The notes under the pieces were generated by a model, which saw only the letters and a program-made list of their open reading frames with translations, had not been told where the DNA came from and made no database searches. Source: Halorubrum sp. DM2 (GTDB lineage Archaea > Halobacteriota > Halobacteria > Halobacteriales > Haloferacaceae). From it: a stretch of 64,000 nucleotides of DNA. Below, piece after piece: positions 36,117 to 43,916 of this stretch (positions are counted from its first letter, which is position 1; the number at the start of each line of letters is the position of its first letter). The stretch lies in contig NZ_LR594487.1 of the NCBI RefSeq assembly GCF_901686465.1, forward strand, positions 902,894-966,893, read 5' to 3'. The position numbers were made by a program, and so were the translations under genes.

Positions 36117-38063
36117 CTATTGCCGCCCCTCGTACCGCTCCCGCTGCGCGATCCGCACGCGCGTCTCGCCGCGCTGCGCGAACACGGCCTCGTTCTCCCT
36201 GCGCAGTTCGACGCCTCGGAGCGTCACCGACTCGTTCGTCGCCGGGAGCGGGGCGCTCGCGTTTCCGCCGGGACCATCGACCCGCAGTTCGAACCCCCCC
36301 CGCGTCGCCGCGACGGTGACGTTGCGGCCGTCGATCCGGGGTTCGGCCCGCGCCGGATCGCTCGTGAACAGCGTCCGTCTGGTCTCGTTGCGGACCGCGT
36401 CCACCCGGTAGGTCGGGCCGCCGCCGGTCGCGACCCAGCCGACCCGCTGGACCCAGACGGTCTCGCGCCACCCCGTCCCGCCCACGTCGACCGCGCGGTA
36501 CCCCCAGAACGCGAGGTTCCCCTTCGAGACGGCCGTCGTCCATATCTCGCGGTCCGGGTCGCTGACGATCACCCCCGACGTGTTGACCGACGTCGAACGG
36601 CCGAACGCCTCCACGTTGACGACCCCCACGAGCCGGTTCTCGACGTTCTCGGCGTAGGTCACCTGATACCCCTCGACCTCGATCGGGTCGCCGGGGAGGT
36701 CGCCTTCGTCGACGGCGACGAGGTTCGGGACGACGCCCGGTCCCGCGACGACCGCCAGCGCCGCGACGAGCAGGAGGAGACCGATCGCGGCGGGCGTCGC
36801 GGAGCGGATCCCCGACCGGAGCGTCTCCGGGTTCGGGACCGCCCGATCCGGCCACAGCGGGTCGTCGCGCGAGACGGCGGCGACCGCGACGATCGCCCCC
36901 AGCACGGCGAGCAGTCCGATCCCGACCGCGCGGTACAGTTCGTACTGCTCGTTCCCGAGGTACCAGTACACCGCCCACAGTCGACGCGAGGCACCGAACA
37001 GCAGCAGCGCGCCGAACACGACGAGCGCAGAGCGCTCGGTCGGATCCGCGTCCGACCCGCGGTCCGCCGCGGTCGCGGTCGGATGGCGGCTCCATCTGCT
37101 CGCGGTCGCGTCCGCGTCCGCGCTACCGGGGTCGCTCGATTCTCGGCGTCCGTCGCTCCGGTCCCGGCTCCGGCGTCGAACGAGGACGACCGCGATCAGC
37201 GCGCCGCCGATGAGCCCGAGCGCGTGCCCCTGTATCGCGATGTTCGCCCAGCTCGGTGCGCCGTAGGAAGGGGACGCCTCGGCGAACGCCACGGGGACCC
37301 GGAGGGCGTCGTAGAGGACGCCGACGAGCGTCGTTCCCGCCATCGCGATGATCGCGGCGACGGGGCGTGCGACCAGCGCGAAGCCCCAGTACGCGAACAC
37401 GACGATCGAGAAGCCGATCACCGGTCCCAGCGCGAACAGCGCGGAGGCGAGCCCGAAGGCGACCGCGGCCCCCGGAACGATCAGGAACGCGCGAACGTAG
37501 GGGTTCGACGCGAGGGACTCGGCGGCCGCGATCCGGGTCGGCAGGCGTCGGAGTCGCCGCGGGAGCGTCCGCAGGCGACGCGGGAGCGTCCGCGTTCGAT
37601 CCGGGAGGCCCCGCGCTCGACTCGGCAGCCGCCGGAGCCGGACTGCGAGGGGGTCTGCGTCGTCGACCTCGCGTCCGCCGGGGAAGTGACCGTACGCGTA
37701 CTCGCCGAGGCCGCCGGCGACGAGCGCGGACAGGAGGTTCCCGGTGATATGTCCGCGGCTCGAGTGCGCGAAGCTGGACCAGAGGAGGCCCTCCGGGTAG
37801 AAGTACGACCACGACCGGAACGGGATCACGACCGGCCGGTTCGGATCGTCGATCCCCGACTGGACGAACAGGTACACCGCGACCACGCCCGCGATCACGG
37901 CGAGCGTTCCCCACGGGACGCCGAGGAGGAGCCGCGAGCGGAGTGCCCGCGTCCAGTCGCCGGCCGGGCGGTCGACGAGGAACACCGCGGCGAGCGCGAC
38001 GACGACGCCCGCGGCCCCCGCGGCGAGGTGAACGGCGTCCGACGTCAGCGCCTCCGCGACCAT
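36117..38063 (-). CDS. Rhomboid-family intramembrane protease with basic heptad repeat
   Basis: A 648-aa membrane protein. A first helix pair is followed by the rhomboid segment FAHSSRGHITGNLLSALV (H105, N109), GPVIGFSIVVFAYWG with the probable nucleophile S219, and AIQGHALGLIGGALI with H280. Between the first conserved block and the serine helix lies a basic loop of five LPxRxRx heptads (residues 146-180). After the rhomboid core come a disordered Asp/Ser/Arg segment, further membrane helices near 345-435, and a soluble beta domain at 440-648. Rhomboids cut membrane proteins inside the bilayer; the substrate is unknown. The C-terminal half is larger than in minimal rhomboids. Confidence 0.85.
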   Translation of the reverse strand: MVAEALTSDAVHLAAGAAGVVVALAAVFLVDRPAGDWTRALRSRLLLGVPWGTLAVIAGVVAVYLFVQSGIDDPNRPVVIPFRSWSYFYPEGLLWSSFAHSSRGHITGNLLSALVAGGLGEYAYGHFPGGREVDDADPLAVRLRRLPSRARGLPDRTRTLPRRLRTLPRRLRRLPTRIAAAESLASNPYVRAFLIVPGAAVAFGLASALFALGPVIGFSIVVFAYWGFALVARPVAAIIAMAGTTLVGVLYDALRVPVAFAEASPSYGAPSWANIAIQGHALGLIGGALIAVVLVRRRSRDRSDGRRESSDPGSADADATASRWSRHPTATAADRGSDADPTERSALVVFGALLLFGASRRLWAVYWYLGNEQYELYRAVGIGLLAVLGAIVAVAAVSRDDPLWPDRAVPNPETLRSGIRSATPAAIGLLLLVAALAVVAGPGVVPNLVAVDEGDLPGDPIEVEGYQVTYAENVENRLVGVVNVEAFGRSTSVNTSGVIVSDPDREIWTTAVSKGNLAFWGYRAVDVGGTGWRETVWVQRVGWVATGGGPTYRVDAVRNETRRTLFTSDPARAEPRIDGRNVTVAATRGGFELRVDGPGGNASAPLPATNESVTLRGVELRRENEAVFAQRGETRVRIAQRERYEGRQ

Positions 38064-38164
38064 GTCACGACGGAGGGGGCCGCGCGCACATCAATTCGGG
38101 GGTCGACGGCGTTCCGGGGACGGAACCGACGGACTGTCGAGGCAATCCGGCGCGACCGCCCGTC

Positions 38165-38443
38165 TCAGATCTTGTTTTCGGCGTCGTCGGCGAGCTCCTC
38201 CATCCGCTTGCCGACGCGGCCGGCGGGCGAGAACTCGTCTTCGCTCATCGCGTTCGCCAAGGCGTTGCCGAGCACGAACACGGCGTGTTTGTGCTCGCTC
38301 TTCGATTTGTGAACGTGAGAGGGCTCGACGTCGAGCTCGTCGTACGGGTCGAACAGCGACCCGTCCACCGTCTCCTGCGCGCGGAAGTGCTCCATGATCG
38401 TCACCATCTGTTCGTGGAGTTCGAGCAGCTCGTCTTTGTGCAT
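38165..38443 (-). CDS. UPF0058 family protein (copy 2)
   Basis: A 92-aa protein with the family pattern: MHKDELLELHEQMVTIM, then FDPYDELDVEPSHVHKSKSEHKHAVFVLGNAL, then a charged C-terminal helix. The S/THVHKSKSEHKHAVF segment matches SIHKSKTDHKAAVF of copy 1 at 9908-10141, showing that the two are paralogues. The start 38443 matches family N-termini. It is 94 nt downstream of the RHH gene on the same strand. Function unknown; the basic His/Lys segment could bind nucleic acid. Confidence 0.88.
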   Translation of the reverse strand: MHKDELLELHEQMVTIMEHFRAQETVDGSLFDPYDELDVEPSHVHKSKSEHKHAVFVLGNALANAMSEDEFSPAGRVGKRMEELADDAENKI

Positions 38444-38537
38444 GCCCTTGGATACGGCCTGTAGGCCCTTTAAGCGTTGTTGAGGCCGGGACGCACGGTT
38501 CCGCGCGTTCGCGGGGGTCAACGAGCGCAGCGCGCGG

Positions 38538-38753
38538 TCAGAAGACGTACTCGTCTTCGTGGCCCATCATCCCCTCGTCCTCGAACCCGCTGGAGTCGTC
38601 GTCGTCTCTGGGGCCGCTCGTCTTGTACGCCTTGATGCCCGTCGATAGCAGTTCCTCGACCGCCTCCTCCCGGTTGAGGAACTCGCCTTCCTCGACCATC
38701 TGGGCGATCTGCATCTCCAGATGCTCCGGCACCGTTATCTTCACTCGTGGCAT
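38538..38753 (-). CDS. Ribbon-helix-helix (CopG-type) DNA-binding protein
   Basis: A 71-aa protein with the RHH fold: strand MPRVKITVPEHLE, first helix MQIAQMVEEGEFLNREEA, second helix VEELLSTGIKAYK. The C-terminal tail is Asp/Glu-rich and ends GHEDEYVF. RHH proteins bind operators as dimers through the ribbon; targets are unknown. A TATA-like TTTTATATG element (minus strand, about 38780-38789) lies roughly 30 nt upstream of the ATG. No toxin gene with which it could form a toxin-antitoxin pair is adjacent; its neighbour downstream is UPF0058. Confidence 0.88.
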   Translation of the reverse strand: MPRVKITVPEHLEMQIAQMVEEGEFLNREEAVEELLSTGIKAYKTSGPRDDDDSSGFEDEGMMGHEDEYVF

Positions 38754-38974
38754 TTGCTGTCCGGGTCTTGTGGGATAGCGCATATAAAAGTGGCGTCGCA
38801 GATCCGCGTATCTGAAAATTCAGAACTAATCTCAAAAAATCTCCTTTCAGTTACCAAAATTTGAACTTCACTATCTCGAACGTCGCCGTCACCGATCGCC
38901 CGAGACGGTTGCTCGCGCGCGACTCCGCTCTCGGGAGCGACATTCATACGTCGATCCGGGCCGTACCGTGGTTC
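38754..38974. promoter_or_regulatory. Divergent promoter region with inverted repeats
   Basis: Contains the RHH promoter (TATA-like near 38784, minus strand) and AT-rich sequence at 38812-38870 before the Moco oxidoreductase gene. Two overlapping inverted repeats, CAGAT-CCGCGT-ATCTG (38799-38814) and CTGAA-AA-TTCAG (38812-38823), lie between them. They could be binding sites for the adjacent RHH protein; this is inference. No gene is seen. Confidence 0.45.
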
Positions 38975-39589
38975 ATGACCGCATCCCGTACCGACTCCGT
39001 CGAGGACCTCACGGAGCTCTACCGCGAGTACGGCGACGACCGGCTCCCGCCGGGGCAGCGCGAGACCGACGGGTTCCCCGTCCTCTCGAAGAGCGGGACT
39101 CCCTCGTGGGACCCGGAGACGTTCGAACTCGAGGTGTGGGGCGCAGTCGAGGAGCCGCTCTCCGTCTCGCTCGACGAGTTCCGCGACCTCCCGGCCGTCA
39201 CCCAGCGACAGGATTTCCACTGCGTGACGGGCTGGAGCAAGTTCGACTGCGAGTTCACGGGCGTCGCGTTCGCGGATCTCGCCGAGCGCGCCGGCGTGAG
39301 CGACGACGCCGAACACGTCATGTTCCACTCGCTCGACGGGTACACGACCGACCTCCCGCTCGACGAGTGTACGAAGCCGGGCGTCCAGCTCGCCTACGGC
39401 TTCGACGGCGACGACCTCCCGGCCGACCACGGCGGCCCGATCCGCGTCGTCACGCCGCATAAGTACGCGTACAAGGGCGCGAAGTGGGTCTCCGGCGTCG
39501 AGTTCCTCACGGAGAAGGAGCTGGGCTACTGGGAGAAGCGCGGGTACAGCGACACGGCGAACCCCTGGAACGAGGAGCGCTACAGCTGA
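38975..39589 (+). CDS. Sulfite-oxidase-like molybdopterin oxidoreductase
   Basis: A 204-aa protein containing the Moco-binding domain of the sulfite oxidase/YedY superfamily. The molybdenum-ligand cysteine is in RQDFHCVTGWSKFDCEFTGV. Other family marks are FELEVWGAVEEPLSVSLDEF, FHSLDGYTTDLPLDE, and the end ADHGGPIRVVTPHKYAYKGAKWVSGVEF. There is no Tat signal and no dimerisation domain, so it is a minimal, probably cytoplasmic member. The substrate is unknown. ATG 38975 was chosen; upstream frame sequence has no counterpart in the family. Confidence 0.88.
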   Translation: MTASRTDSVEDLTELYREYGDDRLPPGQRETDGFPVLSKSGTPSWDPETFELEVWGAVEEPLSVSLDEFRDLPAVTQRQDFHCVTGWSKFDCEFTGVAFADLAERAGVSDDAEHVMFHSLDGYTTDLPLDECTKPGVQLAYGFDGDDLPADHGGPIRVVTPHKYAYKGAKWVSGVEFLTEKELGYWEKRGYSDTANPWNEERYS

Positions 39590-39698
39590 CGGCCGCCGCT
39601 TCGACGCCCGGAATTCCCGTCCGCTCGCCGTTCGATTTTCCCCGCTTTCTCCGCCCCGATAGTCAAGATAAAGGGTCCCCGTCCCCGACACGTATCGC

Positions 39699-41090
39699 AT
39701 GGAACAGGCGCGCTCGCGGTCGTCGCCGCCGCTGGTCAGCCGGACCACGGAGATCGACGAACCGGCGTTCACGGCGGCGTTCGACGCGCTCCCCTCCCCG
39801 CGCACGACTTGGAGCGCGCCCGACGACGCGTTGGTGCTCGGCGGCGGCGCGGCCGCGACGCTGACCGCGTCCGGAAGCGACCGGTTCGCCGCGATCCGCG
39901 AGGCGACGACGAAGCTGTTCGAGGCCGGCGACGTTCACGCCGGAACCGAGGCCGCCCGTCCCCGCGTCTTCGGCGGGTTCGCCTTCCACGAGGGGGCCTG
40001 CGACGGCGACCCGTGGCGGTCGTTCTCCGAGGCGCGGTTCGTGCTGCCGCGGGTCCAGCTGACGATCGCCGATAACGGCGCGTGGCTGACGGTCAACGCG
40101 GTCGGCGACGACGCCGACGTCTCCGCCGTCGAGGACCGGTTAGCGCGGGAGGTCGACCGCTTCGCGGCGCTCGACGGGGCGGACACCGGGGATTCGCCCG
40201 CCGACCGCGCCGCTCGCCGGCCCCGACCGGGGATCCGCGAGAGCCGTCGGACGACGAGCCGCGCGGCGTGGCGCGAGAGCGTCGCCGCCGCGGTCGATCG
40301 GATCCGCGACGGCGAGCTGCGGAAGGTGGTGTTGGCGCAGGCGCTGGAGGCCGACCTCGCCGCCGACTTCCCGCGGGCGGCCACGCTCGAACGGCTCGCG
40401 GAGAAGTACCCCGACTGCCACCGCTACTGGTTCGAACCCGCCGGCGGCGAGCGCGCCTTCTTCGGTGCCACCCCCGAGCGGCTGGTCTCGCTGCGCGGTC
40501 GGACCGTCGAGACCGACGCCCTCGCCGGGACGACCGGGCGCGGCGAGACGCCGGCCGAAGACGAGTGGCTCGCACAGGAGCTGCTCGACGACGAGAAGAA
40601 CGTCCACGAACACGAGCTGGTCGCGGAGACCGTCCGCGACCAGCTGGAGCCGTTCGCGGCCTCCGTCTCCGCGGGCGAGCGGCGCGTCCGCCGGCTCGCG
40701 ACCGTCCAGCACCTCCACACGCCGATCACCGCCGAACTCGACGCGGACCGCCACGTGCTCGACCTCGTCGAGGCGCTTCACCCGACGCCCGCGGTCGGGG
40801 GGCTCCCGCCGGACCGCGCGCTGGAGACGATCCGCGAGACGGAGCCGTTCGACCGCGGCTGGTACGCCGCCCCGGTCGGCTGGATCGACGCCGCGGGCAA
40901 CGGCGCGTTCGCGGTCGCGATCCGCTCCGCCGTCGCGAGCCGGCGACGCGCCACGCTGTTCGCGGGCGTCGGCATCGTCTCCGACTCCGACCCCGACCGC
41001 GAGTGGGACGAAGTTCAGCTCAAGTACCGACCGATCCTCGACGAGCTGGAGGCGGACGCCGACGGAGCGGACGATTCGCCCGATCGGTAG
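39699..41090 (+). CDS. menF: Isochorismate synthase
   Basis: A 463-aa chorismate-binding enzyme. The C-terminal domain contains LRKVVLAQALEADLA (catalytic Lys), RAFFGATPERLVSLRGRTVETDALAGTTGRGETP, ELLDDEKNVHEHELV (Mg-binding Glu), HLHTPITAELD, LHPTPAVGGLPPDRAL and FAGVGIVSDSDPDREWDEVQLK. It turns chorismate into isochorismate, the entry into menaquinone synthesis. The N-terminal 200 residues are divergent. A TATA-like AGATAAAGG about 30 nt upstream suggests a leaderless message. menD, menB, menA and menC are not in the window; MenE is at 31240-33228. Confidence 0.93.
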   Translation: MEQARSRSSPPLVSRTTEIDEPAFTAAFDALPSPRTTWSAPDDALVLGGGAAATLTASGSDRFAAIREATTKLFEAGDVHAGTEAARPRVFGGFAFHEGACDGDPWRSFSEARFVLPRVQLTIADNGAWLTVNAVGDDADVSAVEDRLAREVDRFAALDGADTGDSPADRAARRPRPGIRESRRTTSRAAWRESVAAAVDRIRDGELRKVVLAQALEADLAADFPRAATLERLAEKYPDCHRYWFEPAGGERAFFGATPERLVSLRGRTVETDALAGTTGRGETPAEDEWLAQELLDDEKNVHEHELVAETVRDQLEPFAASVSAGERRVRRLATVQHLHTPITAELDADRHVLDLVEALHPTPAVGGLPPDRALETIRETEPFDRGWYAAPVGWIDAAGNGAFAVAIRSAVASRRRATLFAGVGIVSDSDPDREWDEVQLKYRPILDELEADADGADDSPDR

Positions 41091-41097
41091 CGTCCGC

Positions 41098-41835
41098 TCA
41101 CTGGAACATCTTCAGCGGCTCGGCCTGCGTGCTTTCTTCGTTTGCCGCCTGCATCCGCTCCGCGAGCTGCTGTTTCGCGTTCCGGATTTCGGTCGCCTGC
41201 TCCACGAGCCCGTCGGTCGGCGTCTCGATCCCGGCGACGGGGTCGATGCCGTCGCGGATGAGCGTCCGCGCCGCCTCGGGGTCGGGGAACTGCGGGTCGG
41301 ACTCGACGACCAGCCCGACCGCGTCGCGACCGTCCTCCAGCGCGGCCGCCAGCATCGCGCCCGTCGGCCCGGAGACGAGGCCGGACTCGGGCGGCTCCGA
41401 CACTTCCGCGCGCGCGAGCGCCTCGCCGCCGTCGCCGGTCGCGATCCCGTACAGCTCGGGCGGCTCCTCGCCCTTCTCGCGGCCGAGTCCCGACAGGAAC
41501 ACCGGGAACAGGTCGACCTCGTCGAACCACGCTCCGAGACACGCCGCGACCTCCGTCGCCGCGCCCGGCTTCACGGGCACGTCGCTGCGGAGCGCGACGA
41601 GGTCGTTCTCGGAGTCCGCGTACAGCCGCACCGGCGTCGTCGCGGCCGTCTCGGACTCGCGGTAGACCGTCACCGGCGGGAGCCCGTCGCAGTGGACGTT
41701 CGCGTAGTGGCTCATCCCGTGGGCGTCGATTATGTGGTCAGTCGCGATCTTGCCCACCAGGCCGACGCCGGGGAACCCCTCGATCAGCGTCGGATCCTCC
41801 AGCGAGACGTCGTCGACGACGGAGATTCGCGTCAT
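41098..41835 (-). CDS. PAC2-family proteasome assembly chaperone-like protein
   Basis: A 245-aa protein of the PAC2 (ATP-grasp-like fold) family. Signatures are PTLIEGFPGVGLVGKIATDHIID, HYANVHCDGLPPVTVYRE and VAACLGAWFDEVDLFPVFLSGLGRE. It ends with a charged helix and a C-terminal KMFQ. In eukaryotes PAC2 helps assemble proteasome alpha rings; archaeal homologues are less studied. It converges with menF (7-nt gap) and is divergent from the NSUN gene. ATG 41835. Confidence 0.9.
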   Translation of the reverse strand: MTRISVVDDVSLEDPTLIEGFPGVGLVGKIATDHIIDAHGMSHYANVHCDGLPPVTVYRESETAATTPVRLYADSENDLVALRSDVPVKPGAATEVAACLGAWFDEVDLFPVFLSGLGREKGEEPPELYGIATGDGGEALARAEVSEPPESGLVSGPTGAMLAAALEDGRDAVGLVVESDPQFPDPEAARTLIRDGIDPVAGIETPTDGLVEQATEIRNAKQQLAERMQAANEESTQAEPLKMFQ

Positions 41836-41938
41836 GTGCGTGGGTACGATTGGCACGGACGTAAAGGTGGGGCGCGCGGCCGGCGTCCGCCCGCCCCCGT
41901 CCCGAAACCGTCTAACGGCCCGACCCGAAAGGGAGGCC

Positions 41939-42904
41939 ATGAATCCGCTCGACCGATACGAGTCGCTCGTCGACAACGTCGACGCGTTCCGGGCGGCGTG
42001 CGACCGTCCCCTCCCCTCGGTCGTGCGCACGAACGAGATCGCGGCGACGCCGGCCCGCGTCCGCGAGGCGTTCGACGAGGCGGGCGTCGCCTACGAGGCG
42101 GTCGACTGGCACGACGGGCTCTTCCGGCTCCCGGACGGGAACCCCGGCGGCAACTGGCCGTACGTCCACGGCTGGACGCACGGACAGGAGGAGGTGTCCG
42201 TGCTGCCCGGGCTCGCGCTCGACCCGCAGCAGGGCGAGCGCGTCTGGGACGCCTGCGCAGCGCCCGGCAGCAAGACCACACAGATCGCGGATGCGATGGC
42301 CGACGAGGGGACCGTCGTTGCCAACGACAACAACCTCGGTCGCCTCTCCGCGCTCCGCCACAACGCGGAGCGGCTCGGGATCACGAACGCGGTCGTCACC
42401 AATCAGGACGCCCGCAACTTCTCTATGAAGCCGCTGGCGTTCGACGAGTTCGACCGCGCCTTGGTCGACGCCCCCTGCTCGTGTGAGGGAACCTGCCGGA
42501 AGAACCCCGATGTCCTCGACGAGTGGACGCTCGACCACGTCCACGCGGTCGCGGGGATCCAGAAGGGCGTCTTGGCCCGCGCCGTTCAGGCGACCCGTCC
42601 GGGTGGGGTTGTCGTCTACTCCACGTGTACGTTCGCCCCGGAGGAGAACGAGGCCGTCCTCGACCACGTCCTCGCGGAGGAGGACTGCGAGCTCGTCGAC
42701 TTCGACCTCCCGGTCGAGACGGACCCCGGCGTCACCGAGTGGGACGGCGAGACGTACGACGAGTCGGTGACGCGCGCGAAGCGCATCTACCCGCACCGCA
42801 ACGACACGGGCGGGTTCTTCTGCGCGAAGTTGCGGGTCGGCGGCGAGAGCGAGGACAGCGCGAGCGACGGTGGGGCAGCCGACGACGGCGAGGTGGCCGC
42901 ATGA
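41939..42904 (+). CDS. NSUN-family RNA cytosine-C5 methyltransferase
   Basis: A 321-aa SAM-dependent m5C RNA methylase. The SAM motif is VWDACAAPGSKTTQIADAM. The catalytic PCS motif is in LVDAPCSCEGTCRKNPDVLDEW and the TC motif in VVYSTCTFAPEENEAVLDHVL; the two cysteines drive attack on and release from C5. The chain ends with the family's FFCAKLRV strand. The PUA domain of NSUN6-like enzymes is absent here, but the overlapping next gene may supply an equivalent. Target (tRNA or rRNA) is not readable. Start ATG 41939. Confidence 0.92.
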   Translation: MNPLDRYESLVDNVDAFRAACDRPLPSVVRTNEIAATPARVREAFDEAGVAYEAVDWHDGLFRLPDGNPGGNWPYVHGWTHGQEEVSVLPGLALDPQQGERVWDACAAPGSKTTQIADAMADEGTVVANDNNLGRLSALRHNAERLGITNAVVTNQDARNFSMKPLAFDEFDRALVDAPCSCEGTCRKNPDVLDEWTLDHVHAVAGIQKGVLARAVQATRPGGVVVYSTCTFAPEENEAVLDHVLAEEDCELVDFDLPVETDPGVTEWDGETYDESVTRAKRIYPHRNDTGGFFCAKLRVGGESEDSASDGGAADDGEVAA

Positions 42905-43431
42905 GCGACGACGCGCCGACTAACGACGGCCAGCAGTTCGACCGGTTGCCGGCGACGCCCGCGGACCGCGAGGTCGAGGGACGCGCGAGCCGCGCCGAGG
43001 TCCTCGACTGGTGGCACGAGCGGTTCGGGATCGAGCCGGCGGTCTTCGAGGGGTACAGCTTCTGGGAGAAGGGCGCGGGAAAGGTCTGGATATTCAACGG
43101 CGAGGCGACCGACCCGAGCGGGGTCGAGGCGATCGGGATGACGTTCCTCCGCACGCGACAGGAGCACTGGAAGCCGACCGGGCGAGCCGTCTCCCGGTTC
43201 GGACGTCACGCGACGAAGAACGTCGTCGAGCTCGGTCCCGAGCGGGCGTCCCGGTTCGCGGCCGGCGAGGACCAAGACCTCCCCGAGTGGGACGGCGACT
43301 GGGGGTACCTGATCGCGACCCACGAGGTCGCCGGCGAGTCGGTCCCGATCGGCGTCGGGCTGTACCTCTACGACGAACTGCGGTCGGTGGTCCCGAAGGG
43401 GAGTCGAGCGGACCTGCCGGTCGTGGAGTAA
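42901..43431 (+). CDS. DUF7122-like protein, probable RNA-binding partner of the NSUN enzyme
   Basis: A 176-aa protein translated from an ATG that overlaps the methylase stop by 4 nt (ATGA), so the two are tightly coupled. The body (AEVLDWWHERFGIEPAVFEGYSFWEKGAGKVWIFNG... TFLRTRQEHWKPTGRAVSRFG... NVVELGPERASRFAAGEDQDL... GYLIATHE) has the strand-rich layout of the PUA-like C-terminal domain found fused to other Nol1/Nop2/Sun methylases. I recall the family as DUF7122. Function as a detached RNA-binding module is inferred from overlap and layout. Confidence 0.8.
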   Translation: MSDDAPTNDGQQFDRLPATPADREVEGRASRAEVLDWWHERFGIEPAVFEGYSFWEKGAGKVWIFNGEATDPSGVEAIGMTFLRTRQEHWKPTGRAVSRFGRHATKNVVELGPERASRFAAGEDQDLPEWDGDWGYLIATHEVAGESVPIGVGLYLYDELRSVVPKGSRADLPVVE

Positions 43432-43537
43432 TACTGAGAACTGGACTGGCCTCGGAGAACCGTCATCTACCGTTCGGTCGGAGGTCTCTGTCGACGCGAC
43501 AGCGGCGGATCCGTCGATCACACGACCGAGAACACCG
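43432..43537. other. Gene-free lead-in to intergenic repeat copy R1
   Basis: Non-coding DNA between the DUF7122-like stop codon and the first shared block of repeat R1. It contains GACCGAGAACACCG directly before the repeat, similar to GACCGAGATCCCCG in front of copy R2, so the repeat may begin somewhat earlier than drawn. No hairpin or promoter is apparent. Confidence 0.5.
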
Positions 43538-43894
43538 CCGAAGCCCCAGCCGAGAGGCGGGCAGACGCTCGCTGTCGTTCGAAAGGCGCTTCGCGCCTTT
43601 CGTGATGACGAGACGCCGAAGGCGTCTCGAACCACGCTCCTCGTCGCTCACTTCGTTCGCTCCTGCGGTGCTTACGTCGTCATCAGAACGCTTCGCGTTC
43701 TGATTGGCTCACGAGAGGTTTGCTCTCGTGAACGCCTCTGTCCGCCTCCCGGCTGCCCCTTCGAGTCCCGCCCCGCACAACCCCGCACCTCAGCCTCCCC
43801 AGCCTCGTCAGTCGCCGTCGCTTCGCTCCGGCGACTGACTCCCTCGCACCGTCGGTTCGCGCCCTATCGGGCGCTCACCGGGGCGCGCCACCGC
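43538..43894 (+). repeat. Structured intergenic repeat, copy R1
   Basis: A 357-bp element between convergent gene ends. It shares ordered blocks with copy R2 (57089-57349): CCGAAGCCCCAG, CTGCGGTGCTTAC, CTGCCCCTTCGAG plus CCCGCCCCGCACA (43753-43779), CGCACCTCA and GCCTCCCCAGCCTCGTC, GACTCCCTCGC and CGCGCCACCGC. An 11-bp perfect hairpin (43807-43817 with 43829-43839) surrounds the loop TCGCTTCGCTC. R1 also has four perfect hairpins not in R2: 43581-43601, 43610-43628, 43682-43704 and 43709-43731; the first two and last two are separated by a stretch closed by GATGACG/CGTCATC. No reading frame is conserved between copies. Orientation is arbitrary. Mobility or RNA function is unknown. Confidence 0.8.
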
Positions 43895-43916
43895 GCTGTT
43901 CTGTCCAACTTTCTCG

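Noticed and set aside
43538-43894. Insertion sequence or MITE with classic ends
   Set aside because: No terminal inverted repeats or target duplications could be identified and no transposase frame exists; kept as a repeat of unknown nature.
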